The notes below the pieces were generated by a model. That model saw nothing but the letters and a program-made list of their open reading frames with translations, was not told the origin of the DNA and made no database searches. This document shows, piece after piece, positions 36,172 through 44,653 of a stretch of DNA of 64,000 nt. The translations under genes and the position numbers were made by a program. Position 1 is the stretch's first letter; every line of letters begins with the position of its first letter. Origin of the DNA: Bordetella genomosp. 10 (GTDB lineage Bacteria > Pseudomonadota > Gammaproteobacteria > Burkholderiales > Burkholderiaceae_B); contig NZ_NEVM01000005.1 in NCBI RefSeq assembly GCF_002261225.1, positions 992,001-1,056,000 of the forward strand. The letters are read 5' to 3'.

Positions 36172-38259
36172 CTAGAACAACTTCCGCAATCGCGCGCCCA
36201 CGTCTATCCTGGCGACGGGCGCGTTTTCGCGGGCGCGCAGCGGCGGCAAGGGCGGCGCCTTGGGCATGGCCTCGAACAGCGGCGCCAGGGACTCGGGGAT
36301 GAAGCGCGTGCGCGAGCCGTAGACATGGCGGTCGCCCATGCCCGTCTGCTGATGCACGTAGAAGCGCTGCGGCACGATCAATTGCAGGTTTTCCTTGGCC
36401 CGCGTCATCGCCACGTACAACAGCCGGCGCTCTTCCTCGATTTCCTCGGCGCTGCCGGTGCTCATGTCGGAGGGGATGCAGCCGTCCACCACGTTCAGCA
36501 CGTAGACCGACTTCCATTCCTGGCCCTTGGCCGAGTGGATGGTCGACAGGATCATGTAGTCCTCGTCGCGCAGCGGCACGCCGGATTCGCCGCTGGTGGC
36601 GTCCGGCGGATCCAGCGTCAGTTCGGTGAGGAAACGCTCGCGGCTGCCATAGCCGGCGGCGATGCGCGCCAACTGGTCCAGGTCGGCCTTGCGCACCCGC
36701 GCGTCCTCGTAGAGCCGTTCCAGTTGCGGCCCGTACCAGCGCAGGGCGATGTCGAGATCGCCGGGCCAGCGCAGGCCCGGCGCGCGGAGATCCGCATAGG
36801 CCTGGACCAGGCCGCCCCATTCGTCGCGCGCCGCCGCGCCCGGCTTGAAGGCCGCCAGCGCCGCCTGCGGATCCGGGGCCTGGCCCATGTCGTCCAGCAG
36901 GCGCGCCGCCGTGGCGGGCCCGACGCCGGGCAGCAACTGCGCCACGCGAAAACCCGCCAGCCGCCCGCGCGGATTCTGCGCCCAGCGCAGCAAGGCCAGC
37001 AGGTCCTTGATATGCGCCGCTTCCAGGAAGCGCAGCCCGCCGAACTTGACGAAGGGGATGTTGCGCCGCGTCAGCTCCAGCTCGACGGCGGCGCTATGAC
37101 CGGAGGCGCGGAACAGCACGGCCTGCGACTTCAGGGCGGCGCCCGCCTCGCGCTGCGCCAGCACCTGGTCGGCCACCCAGCGCGCCTGGCCGGCTTCGTC
37201 GCTGACGCTCACCAGTTGCGGCTTGCTGGAGGACGCGCGGTCGGTCCACAGGTTCTTGGCGTAGCGTTCGCGCGCCAGGCCGATGACGGCGTTGGACGCG
37301 TCAAGGATGGGCTGGGTCGAGCGGTAATTGCGGTCCAGCGTGATGACGTCCGCGGGCTGCGCGAACTGGCCGGGAAAATCCAGGATGTTGCGCACCGTGG
37401 CCGCGCGGAAGGAATAGATGGCCTGCGCGTCGTCGCCCACCACCACCAGGCCCTGGCCGGTCGGCTTCATCGCCAGCAGGATGGCGGATTGCAAGCGGTT
37501 GGTGTCCTGGTATTCGTCGACCAGGATGTGGTCGAAGCGGCCGCCGACGTCGGCGGCGATGGCCTCGTGGCCCAGCATCTCGGCCCAGTACAGCAGCAGG
37601 TCGTCGTAGTCCAGGACCTGCTGGTCCTGCTTGGCCTCGACGTAGGCGCGGAACAGGCGCTTGAGCGCGTCTTCCCATTGCGCGCACCAGGGAAAGGCCT
37701 GCTGCAGCACCTCGCCCAGGGGCGCCTGGCTATTGACCACCCGCGAATAGATCGACAGGCAGGTTCCCTTCAGCGGGAAGCGCGACTCCGTGGCGCTGTA
37801 GCCGAGTTCGTGGCGCAGGATGCCCATCATGTCCTCGGAATCGCCGCGGTCGTGGATGGTGAAGCTCTCGGACAGGCCGATGCGGCCGGCGCAATCCCGC
37901 AGCAGGCGCGCGCCGATGCCGTGGAAGGTGCCGGCCCAGGGCAGCGAGGGCGGCGTCTGCCCGGCCCGCATGTTCATGACCTTGCGCAATACCGAACCGA
38001 CGCGCCGTTCCATCTCGACGGCGGCGCGGCGCGAGAACGTCAGCAGCAGTATCCGTTGCGGGTCGGCGCCGTGCAGGATCAGATTCGCCACCCGGTGCGC
38101 CAGCGTGCTGGTCTTGCCCGAGCCGGCCCCGGCGATCACCAGCAAGGGGCCGGCGGGCTCGGCGCCGGCGCCATGCTCGGCCGCCGCGCGCTGTTGCGGG
38201 TTGAGCCCGTCCAGGGGATGGGGCGGCGTGGCGTCGGCGGGCGGGGAGGACTCGGACAT
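36172..38259 (-). CDS. UvrD/Rep-type superfamily 1 DNA helicase
   Basis: A 695-residue ATP-dependent 3'-5' helicase. Motifs in order are LNPQQRAAAEHG (Q motif), Walker A VIAGAGSGKTSTLAHRVANL, VDEYQDTN (Walker B), VVGDDAQAIYSFRAA (III), TLDRNYRSTQPIL (IV), STIHSAKGQEWKSVYV (V) and LLYVAMTRAKENL (VI). The length lies between E. coli Rep and UvrD. The start at MSESSPP has no clear Shine-Dalgarno. A CTG-N10-CAG LexA-type box lies 117 nt upstream. It is likely a repair helicase; which paralogue cannot be told. Confidence 0.92.
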   Translation of the reverse strand: MSESSPPADATPPHPLDGLNPQQRAAAEHGAGAEPAGPLLVIAGAGSGKTSTLAHRVANLILHGADPQRILLLTFSRRAAVEMERRVGSVLRKVMNMRAGQTPPSLPWAGTFHGIGARLLRDCAGRIGLSESFTIHDRGDSEDMMGILRHELGYSATESRFPLKGTCLSIYSRVVNSQAPLGEVLQQAFPWCAQWEDALKRLFRAYVEAKQDQQVLDYDDLLLYWAEMLGHEAIAADVGGRFDHILVDEYQDTNRLQSAILLAMKPTGQGLVVVGDDAQAIYSFRAATVRNILDFPGQFAQPADVITLDRNYRSTQPILDASNAVIGLARERYAKNLWTDRASSSKPQLVSVSDEAGQARWVADQVLAQREAGAALKSQAVLFRASGHSAAVELELTRRNIPFVKFGGLRFLEAAHIKDLLALLRWAQNPRGRLAGFRVAQLLPGVGPATAARLLDDMGQAPDPQAALAAFKPGAAARDEWGGLVQAYADLRAPGLRWPGDLDIALRWYGPQLERLYEDARVRKADLDQLARIAAGYGSRERFLTELTLDPPDATSGESGVPLRDEDYMILSTIHSAKGQEWKSVYVLNVVDGCIPSDMSTGSAEEIEEERRLLYVAMTRAKENLQLIVPQRFYVHQQTGMGDRHVYGSRTRFIPESLAPLFEAMPKAPPLPPLRARENAPVARIDVGARLRKLF

Positions 38260-38375
38260 GCGGAAAGGGGAAGATGAAAGGAGAAGCCAGGGCGGGCGAA
38301 CGCCAGATGCTGAACGAAGGCCGGAATGAAAGGCGGAGAATGCAAGGACGCGGGGGGCGGACAGCAGGCATAATA

Positions 38376-38391
38376 CTGGATATACATCCAG
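38376..38391. promoter_or_regulatory. Candidate LexA (SOS) box
   Basis: CTGGATATACATCCAG fits CTG-N10-CAG exactly, with an A+T-rich centre and TA before the first CTG, as in TACTGTATATATATACAGTA. It is a 6-bp-arm dyad. The adjacent helicase is of the UvrD type, and E. coli uvrD is a LexA target. Confidence 0.65.
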
Positions 38392-38432
38392 ACGACGGTA
38401 ACAATACCCGGGAACGTCGCTTGCAACTTGTT

Positions 38433-38492
38433 GAAAGCTTGACCTTTGAAAGCCTGCCGTCTGAAAGCTTGACCCCTGAAAACAGGGTTTCT
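38433..38492. repeat. 15-bp tandem repeat, three units plus a degenerate fourth
   Basis: Units GAAAGCTTGACCTTT (38433-38447), GAAAGCCTGCCGTCT (38448-38462), GAAAGCTTGACCCCT (38463-38477) and a degenerate GAAAACAGGGTTTCT (38478-38492). It ends 69 nt before the PA2169-type gene. Confidence 0.8.
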
Positions 38493-38561
38493 GGCAGCAT
38501 GGCCTCGGCGGGGCGGCGCCATGCATCGCGGACCCCGCGGCATCCGGACAAGGAGACTTCC

Positions 38562-39011
38562 ATGGCCGACCGTATCGTCAAACTGCTCAATGATCTCGTC
38601 GAGACGTCCAAGGACGGTGAGAAAGGCTTTCTCGCCGCCGCCCAGGACACCCAGGATCCCGACCTGCGCACCTTGTTCCAGGAGCGGGCCGAGGCGTGCG
38701 GCAGGAACGCCGAGGAACTGCAGGCCCTGGTCAGCCGGCTGGGCGGCACGCCGGAAACCGGCGGCCACGTGACCGCCGCCGTGCATCGCGGATGGGTCCA
38801 TCTCAAGGCGGCCATCGCCTCGCGCAGCGACGCCGACATCCTGCAGGAATGCGAACGCGGCGAGGACATCGCCAAGGGCCACTACGCCGACGCCCTGCGC
38901 GAGCCGCTGCCGGAGGACATCCGCGACCTGATCCAACGCCAGTACACCAGCCTGATGCGCCATCACGACCAGATCCGCGGCCTGCACGACCGCTATCGCG
39001 CGAGCGCCTGA
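38562..39011 (+). CDS. PA2169-family four-helix-bundle protein (DUF2383)
   Basis: A 149-residue all-helical protein, VKLLNDLVETSKDGEKGFLA at the start and HHDQIRGLHDRYRASA at the end. It matches the PA2169/DUF2383 family of ferritin-like four-helix bundles, which is widespread and of unknown function, and seen in stress-linked regions. Conserved Glu and His residues along the helices could bind metal. AAGGAGAC before the ATG fixes the start; a 96-codon upstream extension runs through the repeat array and is rejected. Confidence 0.85.
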   Translation: MADRIVKLLNDLVETSKDGEKGFLAAAQDTQDPDLRTLFQERAEACGRNAEELQALVSRLGGTPETGGHVTAAVHRGWVHLKAAIASRSDADILQECERGEDIAKGHYADALREPLPEDIRDLIQRQYTSLMRHHDQIRGLHDRYRASA

Positions 39012-39039
39012 CGGACGGCGGCGGGAGCGGACGGCGACG

Positions 39040-39945
39040 ATGTCAATACGGGTAGGCACCGCGTCCTGGACGGACAGGACCTTGCTGGCTTGCGGCCGCT
39101 TCTATCCGCCCGCGCTGCGCGACGACGCCGCCGGGCGCCTGCGCTACTACGCCGCGCGCTTCCCGCTGGCCGAGATCGACGCGTCCTACTATGCCCTGCC
39201 CGACCCGCGCCAGGCACAGGCCTGGGCCGAGCGCACGCCGGCGGATTTCGTTTTCAACATCAAGTCCTTCCGCCTGTTCACCGGGCACCAGACGCCGCTG
39301 CGCGCGCTCGATCCCGACCTGCGGCGCGAACTGCCGCCCGCCGATCCCGATACGGTGGTGTACGCGGACCAGCTTCCGGCGGAGATCCGCGAGGAGACCT
39401 GGCGCCGTTTCCTGATCGCGCTCGATCCCCTGCGCATGAGCGGCAAGCTGGGCGCCGTGCATTTCCAGTTCCCGCCCTGGATCCGGCCCGACCGGCGCGG
39501 CATGCTGCGCATACAGGATTGCGCCGCGCACATGGAGGAAGACCTGGTCGCCGCCGTGGAGCTGCGCCACGCCGGCTGGTACGAAGGCGCCGCCGCGCGG
39601 GCCTCGACCCTGGACTTCCTGCGCGGCCTGGGCGCGGCGCATACCGTGGTCGACGCGCCGCAAGGCCACGACAACACGGTGCCGGCGGTGTGGCAGGCCA
39701 CGCGCGACGACCTCGCCGTCGTCCGCCTGCACGGGCGCAATACCGAAGCCTGGAACAGCCGCGGCGCGGCCTCCTCCAGCCGATTCCAGTACGAATACAC
39801 CCCCGAGGAACTGGCCGAGCTGGCGCGGCAGGTCCGCGAACTCGCGCGCCGCGTGCGCGAGACCCACGTGGTGTTGAACACGAACTTCGAAGACCAGGGC
39901 ATGCGCAACGCGCAGGGCCTGATCGCGGCATTGCAGGCGAGGTGA
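39040..39945 (+). CDS. DUF72 family protein (second copy)
   Basis: A 301-residue DUF72/YecE-type protein with RVGTASWTDRTLLACGRFYP at the N-terminus, EIDASYYALPDPRQAQAW, FVFNIKSFRLFTGHQ, VHFQFPPWIRPDRRG and VAAVELRHAGWY. Its sequence differs clearly from the copy at 34.9 kb, including a longer N-terminal third, so these are two subfamilies rather than a recent duplication. It starts 28 nt after the PA2169-type gene and is probably co-transcribed with it. Confidence 0.9.
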   Translation: MSIRVGTASWTDRTLLACGRFYPPALRDDAAGRLRYYAARFPLAEIDASYYALPDPRQAQAWAERTPADFVFNIKSFRLFTGHQTPLRALDPDLRRELPPADPDTVVYADQLPAEIREETWRRFLIALDPLRMSGKLGAVHFQFPPWIRPDRRGMLRIQDCAAHMEEDLVAAVELRHAGWYEGAAARASTLDFLRGLGAAHTVVDAPQGHDNTVPAVWQATRDDLAVVRLHGRNTEAWNSRGAASSSRFQYEYTPEELAELARQVRELARRVRETHVVLNTNFEDQGMRNAQGLIAALQAR

Positions 39946-39962
39946 CGAGGACCGCAATCCGG

Positions 39963-41138
39963 TCAGCGCGCGGCGGAAGCGTCGCCGAGCCCGCCCTGCG
40001 CGGGGGAGGCCAGCGCTTCCCGGCCCAGCGCGCGCGCATAGGCCTGCTCCGTCAACTGGACGAAGCGGTCGAGGCGGAAGGATTGCTCGCACTTGCGGCG
40101 CGCGGCCGCGCCCGCCTCGGGCAGCAGGGCCGGCCGCGCCAGCAGATGCTCCAGCAGGCGCGCGAGATGGCCGGCATCGCGCTCCGGCACCACCCAGCCG
40201 TCGACATACGGCGTGATGTTCTCCGGCAGGCCGCCATGGGAAGAGACGACCACGGGCTTGCCCATGGCCATCATTTCGCGGCAGGCGAAGGAGATGGTCT
40301 CGACGCGGTAGGAAAGCACGAAACCCATGTCCAGCGCGCCGATGAAGGTCCGCACGTCCTCCAGCCTGCCGGCCCAGGTGACGTGCTCGCGCATGCCCAG
40401 CGCGTCGATGCGGGCGCGCTGGATGTCGGACAGGGGCGCGCCGGCCAGGGCGATCTGCACCTGGTCGCGCAGCGCCGGCGGCAGGCGCGACACGGCCTCG
40501 ACCATGTCCAGCCATCCCTTGTAGTCGTCGGTGCCGGCATTGCTGCCCAGCAGGAAGCGGCGGCCCGGCCGGCGCAGCAGCCGCGCGCGCAAGGCGCCCG
40601 CCTCGCCGCCCGGCGCGTCCGGCGCGAAATAGCGCGTGTCCACGCCGTTGCCGATGGTGCTGAGCGGGCAGCGTTGGTACGGGCTGTCCGCCAGCATGCG
40701 GCAGGCGAAATCGCAGACGCCGATGGCGTGGTCCGTGCCGAAGCTGGCGCGCAGCCAGCCGCCGAAGCGGGAGATGGGACGGTCGTTGTGCTTGGTGAAG
40801 ACGATGCGCGGACGCTGCGCGCCCATGCCCAGCGTCGCCAGGATGGCCAGGCGGTGGTCGGCCGATCCGTTCACGTGCACCAGCTCCACCCGCTCGCGCG
40901 CGATCACGCCGCGCAGGCGCAAGGCGGCCTGGAACAGGCGATAGAAGCGGTTCGGAAAGGACTGGGCATACACCCGCACGCCCGGCACTTCGCCGGCGCG
41001 CCGATGCAGGGCGCTGCCCGGCGGCGCCGCGACCAGGACCTCGTGGCGGCGCGCCAGCGCGCGCGCCAGGCTCAGCACGTAGCTGGTGTGCCCGCCGGTC
41101 CCCCTGCTGGTGTGGAAGTTGGTGTACAAGACCTTCAT
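39963..41138 (-). CDS. Glycosyltransferase family 4 protein
   Basis: A 391-residue GT-B enzyme. The N-terminal acceptor domain opens MKVLYTNFHTSRGTGGHTSY (the GG loop), and the C-terminal nucleotide-sugar domain has STIGNGVDTRYFAPD, LLGSNAGTDDYKGWLDMVEA and the EX7E-like region MGKPVVVSSHGGLPENI. This is typical of GT4 enzymes that build lipopolysaccharide core or exopolysaccharide. It stands alone here, convergent with the DUF72 gene and 20 kb from the EPS operon, so acceptor and donor are unknown. The start is fixed by a GGGGGG tract eight bases upstream. Confidence 0.9.
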   Translation of the reverse strand: MKVLYTNFHTSRGTGGHTSYVLSLARALARRHEVLVAAPPGSALHRRAGEVPGVRVYAQSFPNRFYRLFQAALRLRGVIARERVELVHVNGSADHRLAILATLGMGAQRPRIVFTKHNDRPISRFGGWLRASFGTDHAIGVCDFACRMLADSPYQRCPLSTIGNGVDTRYFAPDAPGGEAGALRARLLRRPGRRFLLGSNAGTDDYKGWLDMVEAVSRLPPALRDQVQIALAGAPLSDIQRARIDALGMREHVTWAGRLEDVRTFIGALDMGFVLSYRVETISFACREMMAMGKPVVVSSHGGLPENITPYVDGWVVPERDAGHLARLLEHLLARPALLPEAGAAARRKCEQSFRLDRFVQLTEQAYARALGREALASPAQGGLGDASAAR

Positions 41139-41390
41139 CGCGCCCCCCGCTGCGTCCCGCTGCCGTCCCGCTGCCGTCCCGCCGACGGCCCTTGCCATCC
41201 CGGCATGATGACAGCCGCCCCCTGCGGCGATATGGCAGGGGCGTGACAAAAGACTGCGGAGTGGTTTTCGGTGAAACGGGCGGCGCGGCGCGCGCGGCGC
41301 CGTCCCCTCCTGCGATAAAAAGGGGACGGCGCGTAGCGCTTTACTGCCGTTTACAAACTCGCGCCGGGCGCGGGCCTTCCGGGCGTGGGC
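41139..41390. other. Spacer between the glycosyltransferase and TRAP system 1
   Basis: 252 nt holding the promoter side of the glycosyltransferase gene and the 3' end of the TRAP operon. It contains an 11-bp perfect inverted repeat (41297-41332), listed separately. Confidence 0.4.
41297..41332 (-). terminator. Possible terminator-like inverted repeat after TRAP system 1
   Basis: GCGCCGTCCCC (41297-41307) pairs with GGGGACGGCGC (41322-41332). The 14-nt loop holds TTTTT when read on the minus strand. The T-run is in the loop rather than after the stem, so this is not a standard terminator. Confidence 0.4.
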
Positions 41391-43283
41391 CTAGCGGAGG
41401 AAGCCGATGGACAGCCAGGGAACGGCGGCCACGATGATCAGCCCCAGGGCGATGGATACCAGGTATCCCACGATGGCGCGCATGCCGCGGTCGGGCGAGA
41501 CCCGGCCGATGGCGCAGGCCGCGTAGTAGCCCACGCCGAAGGGCGGCGCGAACAGGCCGATGCCCATCGCCAGGATCACCACCATGGCATAGTGCACTTC
41601 GTGGATGCCCATCTGCTGCGCGATCGGGAACAGCAGCGGCCCGAACAGCACGATGGCCGGAATGCCTTCCAGCACGCTGCCCAGGATGACGAAGGCGACG
41701 ATCGACACCGCCATGAAGGTGGCCGCGCCGCCGGGCAGTCCCGCCATCAGTTGCGCCAACTGGCTGGAGAAGCCGGACTGCGTCAGCGCCCAGGCCATGC
41801 CCGTGGCGGCGCCGATGATCAGCAGGATGGATCCCGACAGGCAGGCGGTGTCGACCAGCATGGGCCACAGGCGCCTCCAGTCGAAGCGGCGGTAGACCAG
41901 CAGGCCGATCAGTATCGAATACACGATGCCGATGGTCGACACCTCGGTGGCCGTGGCCACGCCCTCCACCACCGCGGCGCGGATGACGAAAGGCAAGGCC
42001 AGCGCCGGCAAGGCGATCACCAGCGTGCGCAGGATTTCGGCGCCGCTCGCGCGGCCCTCCGGCGCGCGTTCCTGGCGCCGGCTGCGCCGCCACACCACCA
42101 CGCACAGCATCAGCGCCAGCACCAGCCCGGGCAGCAGGCCGCCGGTGAACAGCGCGGTGATCGACACGCCGGTCACCGAACCGATGGTGATCAGCACCAG
42201 GCTGGGCGGTATGGTCTCGGTCTGCGCGCCGGTGGCCGACAATAGCGCCACCAAGTCGCCATCCTGCGCGCCGCGTTTGCGCATCTCGGGAAACAGCACG
42301 GGGGCCACCGCCGCCATGTCCGCGGCCTTGGCGCCGGAGATGCCCGACACCAGATACATCGCGCCGATCAGCACGTAGGACAGGCCGCCGCGCACGTGCC
42401 CCAGCAGGCTGGCGAGGAAGGCCACCATGCGCTGCGCCATGCTGGTCATCTCGATCAGCAGGCCGAGGAAGACGAACAGCGGCACGGCCAGCAGGATCAG
42501 GTGCGACATGCCCTCGTCCATGCGTCCCACCACCACCATCATGGGCGTGCTGGTGGTCAGGGCCAGGTAGCCGAACGTGGCCAGGCCGAAGCAGAAAGCG
42601 ATGGGAACTCCGGCGAAGACACAGGCCGCCACCACGCCGACGAAGAAGATCAGCAGGTTGTAGTTGCCCAGGTTCTGCAGGACGGGTTGCAGCAGATAGA
42701 GCGCGCCGACCACCAGCGCCACCACCACGATGGCCTTCAACGCGCTCTGCCAGTCGGCGCGTTCGAGCAGGCGCAGCAACGCCACCGCGACCATCAGGAG
42801 CGTGCCCACCGGCAAGGCCGCCGCGCGCCAGATATTGGGAATCTCCAGTGCCGGCGTGGTGACGTACTGTTCCTCGTAGGCGTATTCGTAGCCGGGCCCG
42901 ACGATCAGCAACAGGAAGGCCAGCGCGGCGGCGATCGCCAGCATGTCGAGGAAGGCCCGCATGGCCGGCGACGCGCGATTGACGAAGGCCGTCATGCGCA
43001 TGTGCTCGCCGCGCCGGAAGGCCACTACCGAGCCCAGCATGGCCAGCCACAGGAACAGGATGGAGGCCAGTTCGTCGGACCACACCAGCGGCGTGTGCAA
43101 TACATAGCGCGCCACGATGCCGGCAAAGAGGATGACGACCTCGGCCACGACCAGCATCGCGGCCGGGATTTCCACCAGCCAGCCGATGCCCCTGTCCAGC
43201 CCCGCCGCCCAGGGGCGCCGCGCCACGGTGGGCACGGCGGCGGCGGCGGCAAGGCCGGCCGCCGGCTGCATCGGCGCGCTCAT
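41391..43283 (-). CDS. TRAP transporter fused permease DctQM (system 1)
   Basis: A 630-residue fusion. Residues about 30-185 are the small DctQ-type subunit (four helices, with VWSDELASILFLWLAMLG). The rest is the DctM-type subunit with the elevator-forming repeats, including GRMDEGMSHLILLAVPLFVF and GSVLEGIPAIVLFGPLLFP. TRAP systems import organic acids using a sodium gradient and a periplasmic receptor, here the dctP gene whose stop overlaps this ATG (ATGA). It is closely similar to the permease at 54.4-56.4 kb, most strongly in the middle of the DctM part. Confidence 0.95.
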   Translation of the reverse strand: MSAPMQPAAGLAAAAAVPTVARRPWAAGLDRGIGWLVEIPAAMLVVAEVVILFAGIVARYVLHTPLVWSDELASILFLWLAMLGSVVAFRRGEHMRMTAFVNRASPAMRAFLDMLAIAAALAFLLLIVGPGYEYAYEEQYVTTPALEIPNIWRAAALPVGTLLMVAVALLRLLERADWQSALKAIVVVALVVGALYLLQPVLQNLGNYNLLIFFVGVVAACVFAGVPIAFCFGLATFGYLALTTSTPMMVVVGRMDEGMSHLILLAVPLFVFLGLLIEMTSMAQRMVAFLASLLGHVRGGLSYVLIGAMYLVSGISGAKAADMAAVAPVLFPEMRKRGAQDGDLVALLSATGAQTETIPPSLVLITIGSVTGVSITALFTGGLLPGLVLALMLCVVVWRRSRRQERAPEGRASGAEILRTLVIALPALALPFVIRAAVVEGVATATEVSTIGIVYSILIGLLVYRRFDWRRLWPMLVDTACLSGSILLIIGAATGMAWALTQSGFSSQLAQLMAGLPGGAATFMAVSIVAFVILGSVLEGIPAIVLFGPLLFPIAQQMGIHEVHYAMVVILAMGIGLFAPPFGVGYYAACAIGRVSPDRGMRAIVGYLVSIALGLIIVAAVPWLSIGFLR

Positions 43284-44296
43284 GAGAGCTTGCCGACCGA
43301 CTGTTCGAGCAGGCCCCAGGCCTTGTCGCCGTACTTGGCCTTCCATTCGGAATAGAAGCCCGCCTGGCGCAAGGCGTCACGGATCGGGCCGGGCTCGGGC
43401 GTGTTGAACGCCAGCCCCTGCTTGGCCAACTGCGACTGCAGGTCGTTGTTCAAGGCCAGCACGTCGGCGCGCACGCCCATGGCCGCGCCGTTGATGTGCT
43501 TGGCCACCACCTCTTGCACGTCCTTGGGCAGTTTCTCCCACGCGCGCCGGTTCGACAGGAACCAGAAGCCGTCCCACATGTGGTTGGTCAAGGAACAATA
43601 TTTCTGCACCTCGTACAGCTTGGCCGTCTGGATGATGGCCAGCGGATTCTCCTGCCCGTCCACCACCTTGGTCTGCAGGGCCGAATAGGTCTCGTTGAAG
43701 TTGATGCTCGCCGGCGCCGCGCCCAACGCCTTGAACATCGAGGTCCACAGCGGGCTGACCGGCACGCGGATCTTCAGGTCCTTGAAATCGCCCGGGCCGT
43801 TGATCGGCCGGTTGCTGGTGGTGACCTGGCGGAAACCGCTGTCCCAGATCTTGTCCATCACCACCAGGCCCTTGCCCTCGATCTCCTTGCGGATGTAGGC
43901 GCCCAGGTCGCCGTCCATCGCCTTCCACACCGCGTCGTAGTTCGGAAAGGCAAAGCCGATGCCGCTGATCGACGAAGCCGGCACCAGCGTCGAGAGTATC
44001 AGGCCGGACAGCGTGAAGAACTCCACCGCCCCCGAGCGCAACTGGCTCAAGGTGTCGGTATCCGATCCCAACTGGCTGCTGGGGAAGATCGCCAGCTCGA
44101 AACGGCCGTTGGTATCGCGCAAGATATTGGCCGCGGCTTCGCGCGCGCGCACATTCATGGGATGCGAGGGCGGCAGGTTGTTCGCGTACTTGTAGCGAAA
44201 CTCCGGGGCCGCCAGCGCGCGGCCCACCGGCGCCAGCGCCAGGGCGGCGCCGCCGCCGGCGACCGCACCCATCAATTTGCGTCGGGTCAAATCCAT
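43280..44296 (-). CDS. TRAP transporter receptor DctP (system 1)
   Basis: A 338-residue periplasmic receptor. A Tat-like signal (TRRKLMGAVAGGGAALALAP) precedes AAPEFRYKYANNLPPSHPMN. The conserved ligand arginine lies in LKIRVPVSPLW. From residue 64 to the end the protein differs from the receptor at 53427-54440 at only four positions by eye. GGAGACAAC lies before the ATG. Substrate unknown; TRAP DctP proteins bind carboxylates. Divergent from the SDR gene. Confidence 0.95.
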   Translation of the reverse strand: MDLTRRKLMGAVAGGGAALALAPVGRALAAPEFRYKYANNLPPSHPMNVRAREAAANILRDTNGRFELAIFPSSQLGSDTDTLSQLRSGAVEFFTLSGLILSTLVPASSISGIGFAFPNYDAVWKAMDGDLGAYIRKEIEGKGLVVMDKIWDSGFRQVTTSNRPINGPGDFKDLKIRVPVSPLWTSMFKALGAAPASINFNETYSALQTKVVDGQENPLAIIQTAKLYEVQKYCSLTNHMWDGFWFLSNRRAWEKLPKDVQEVVAKHINGAAMGVRADVLALNNDLQSQLAKQGLAFNTPEPGPIRDALRQAGFYSEWKAKYGDKAWGLLEQSVGKLS

Positions 44297-44653
44297 GTTG
44301 TCTCCTGTCTCTGGTTGTCGACTCGTCCGCTTCGTCGAAGTGGAAGCGGAACGGGCCCGGCGTACATGAGCGCCGAATTCTTTCTTGTGGACCATCTCGT
44401 GGACCGTCCTGCCTCGCGCGCCGCCGCTTCGTAAAAAAAGCGGCGGCGACGCGTTTTATCACGAGCGCGGACGGCCGAATTATTAGATCATACGGGCGAG
44501 CAATTCCTCCGGATCTCCCGGATCGCCGGGCCGGTGGACTTTATCACTTGTCATTGCAAACCATCATTCGAACATTGCCTGGCTGGCGTGGCGCCTCGGG
44601 GGCGGCGCGACGAGGGCCATAGCGTACACAGCGTCATAAGGAGGAGACAAGAC
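44297..44653. promoter_or_regulatory. Divergent control region between TRAP system 1 and the SDR gene
   Basis: 357 nt with two direct copies of GTGGACC (44387-44393 and 44399-44405, 12-bp spacing) about 90-110 nt before dctP1. They match the half-site of the IclR-operator-like sequences at 53.2-53.3 kb. An 11-bp inverted repeat follows (44419-44448). Confidence 0.45.
44419..44448. repeat. 11-bp inverted repeat
   Basis: CGCCGCCGCTT (44419-44429) pairs with AAGCGGCGGCG (44438-44448) around CGTAAAAA. Its position in the leader side of dctP1 suggests an mRNA stem. Confidence 0.5.

Larger units (their letters stand above)
38260..38561. promoter_or_regulatory. Divergent control region between helicase and four-helix gene
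   Basis: 302 nt containing the candidate LexA box (38376-38391) and the 15-bp repeat array (38433-38492). A TATTAT -10-like sequence facing the helicase gene (38370-38375) abuts the LexA box. Confidence 0.5.

Noticed and set aside
36172..39945. The two DUF72 genes as flanks of a mobile island
   Set aside because: They are different subfamilies in direct orientation without shared DNA, and no integrase or composition change is visible between them.
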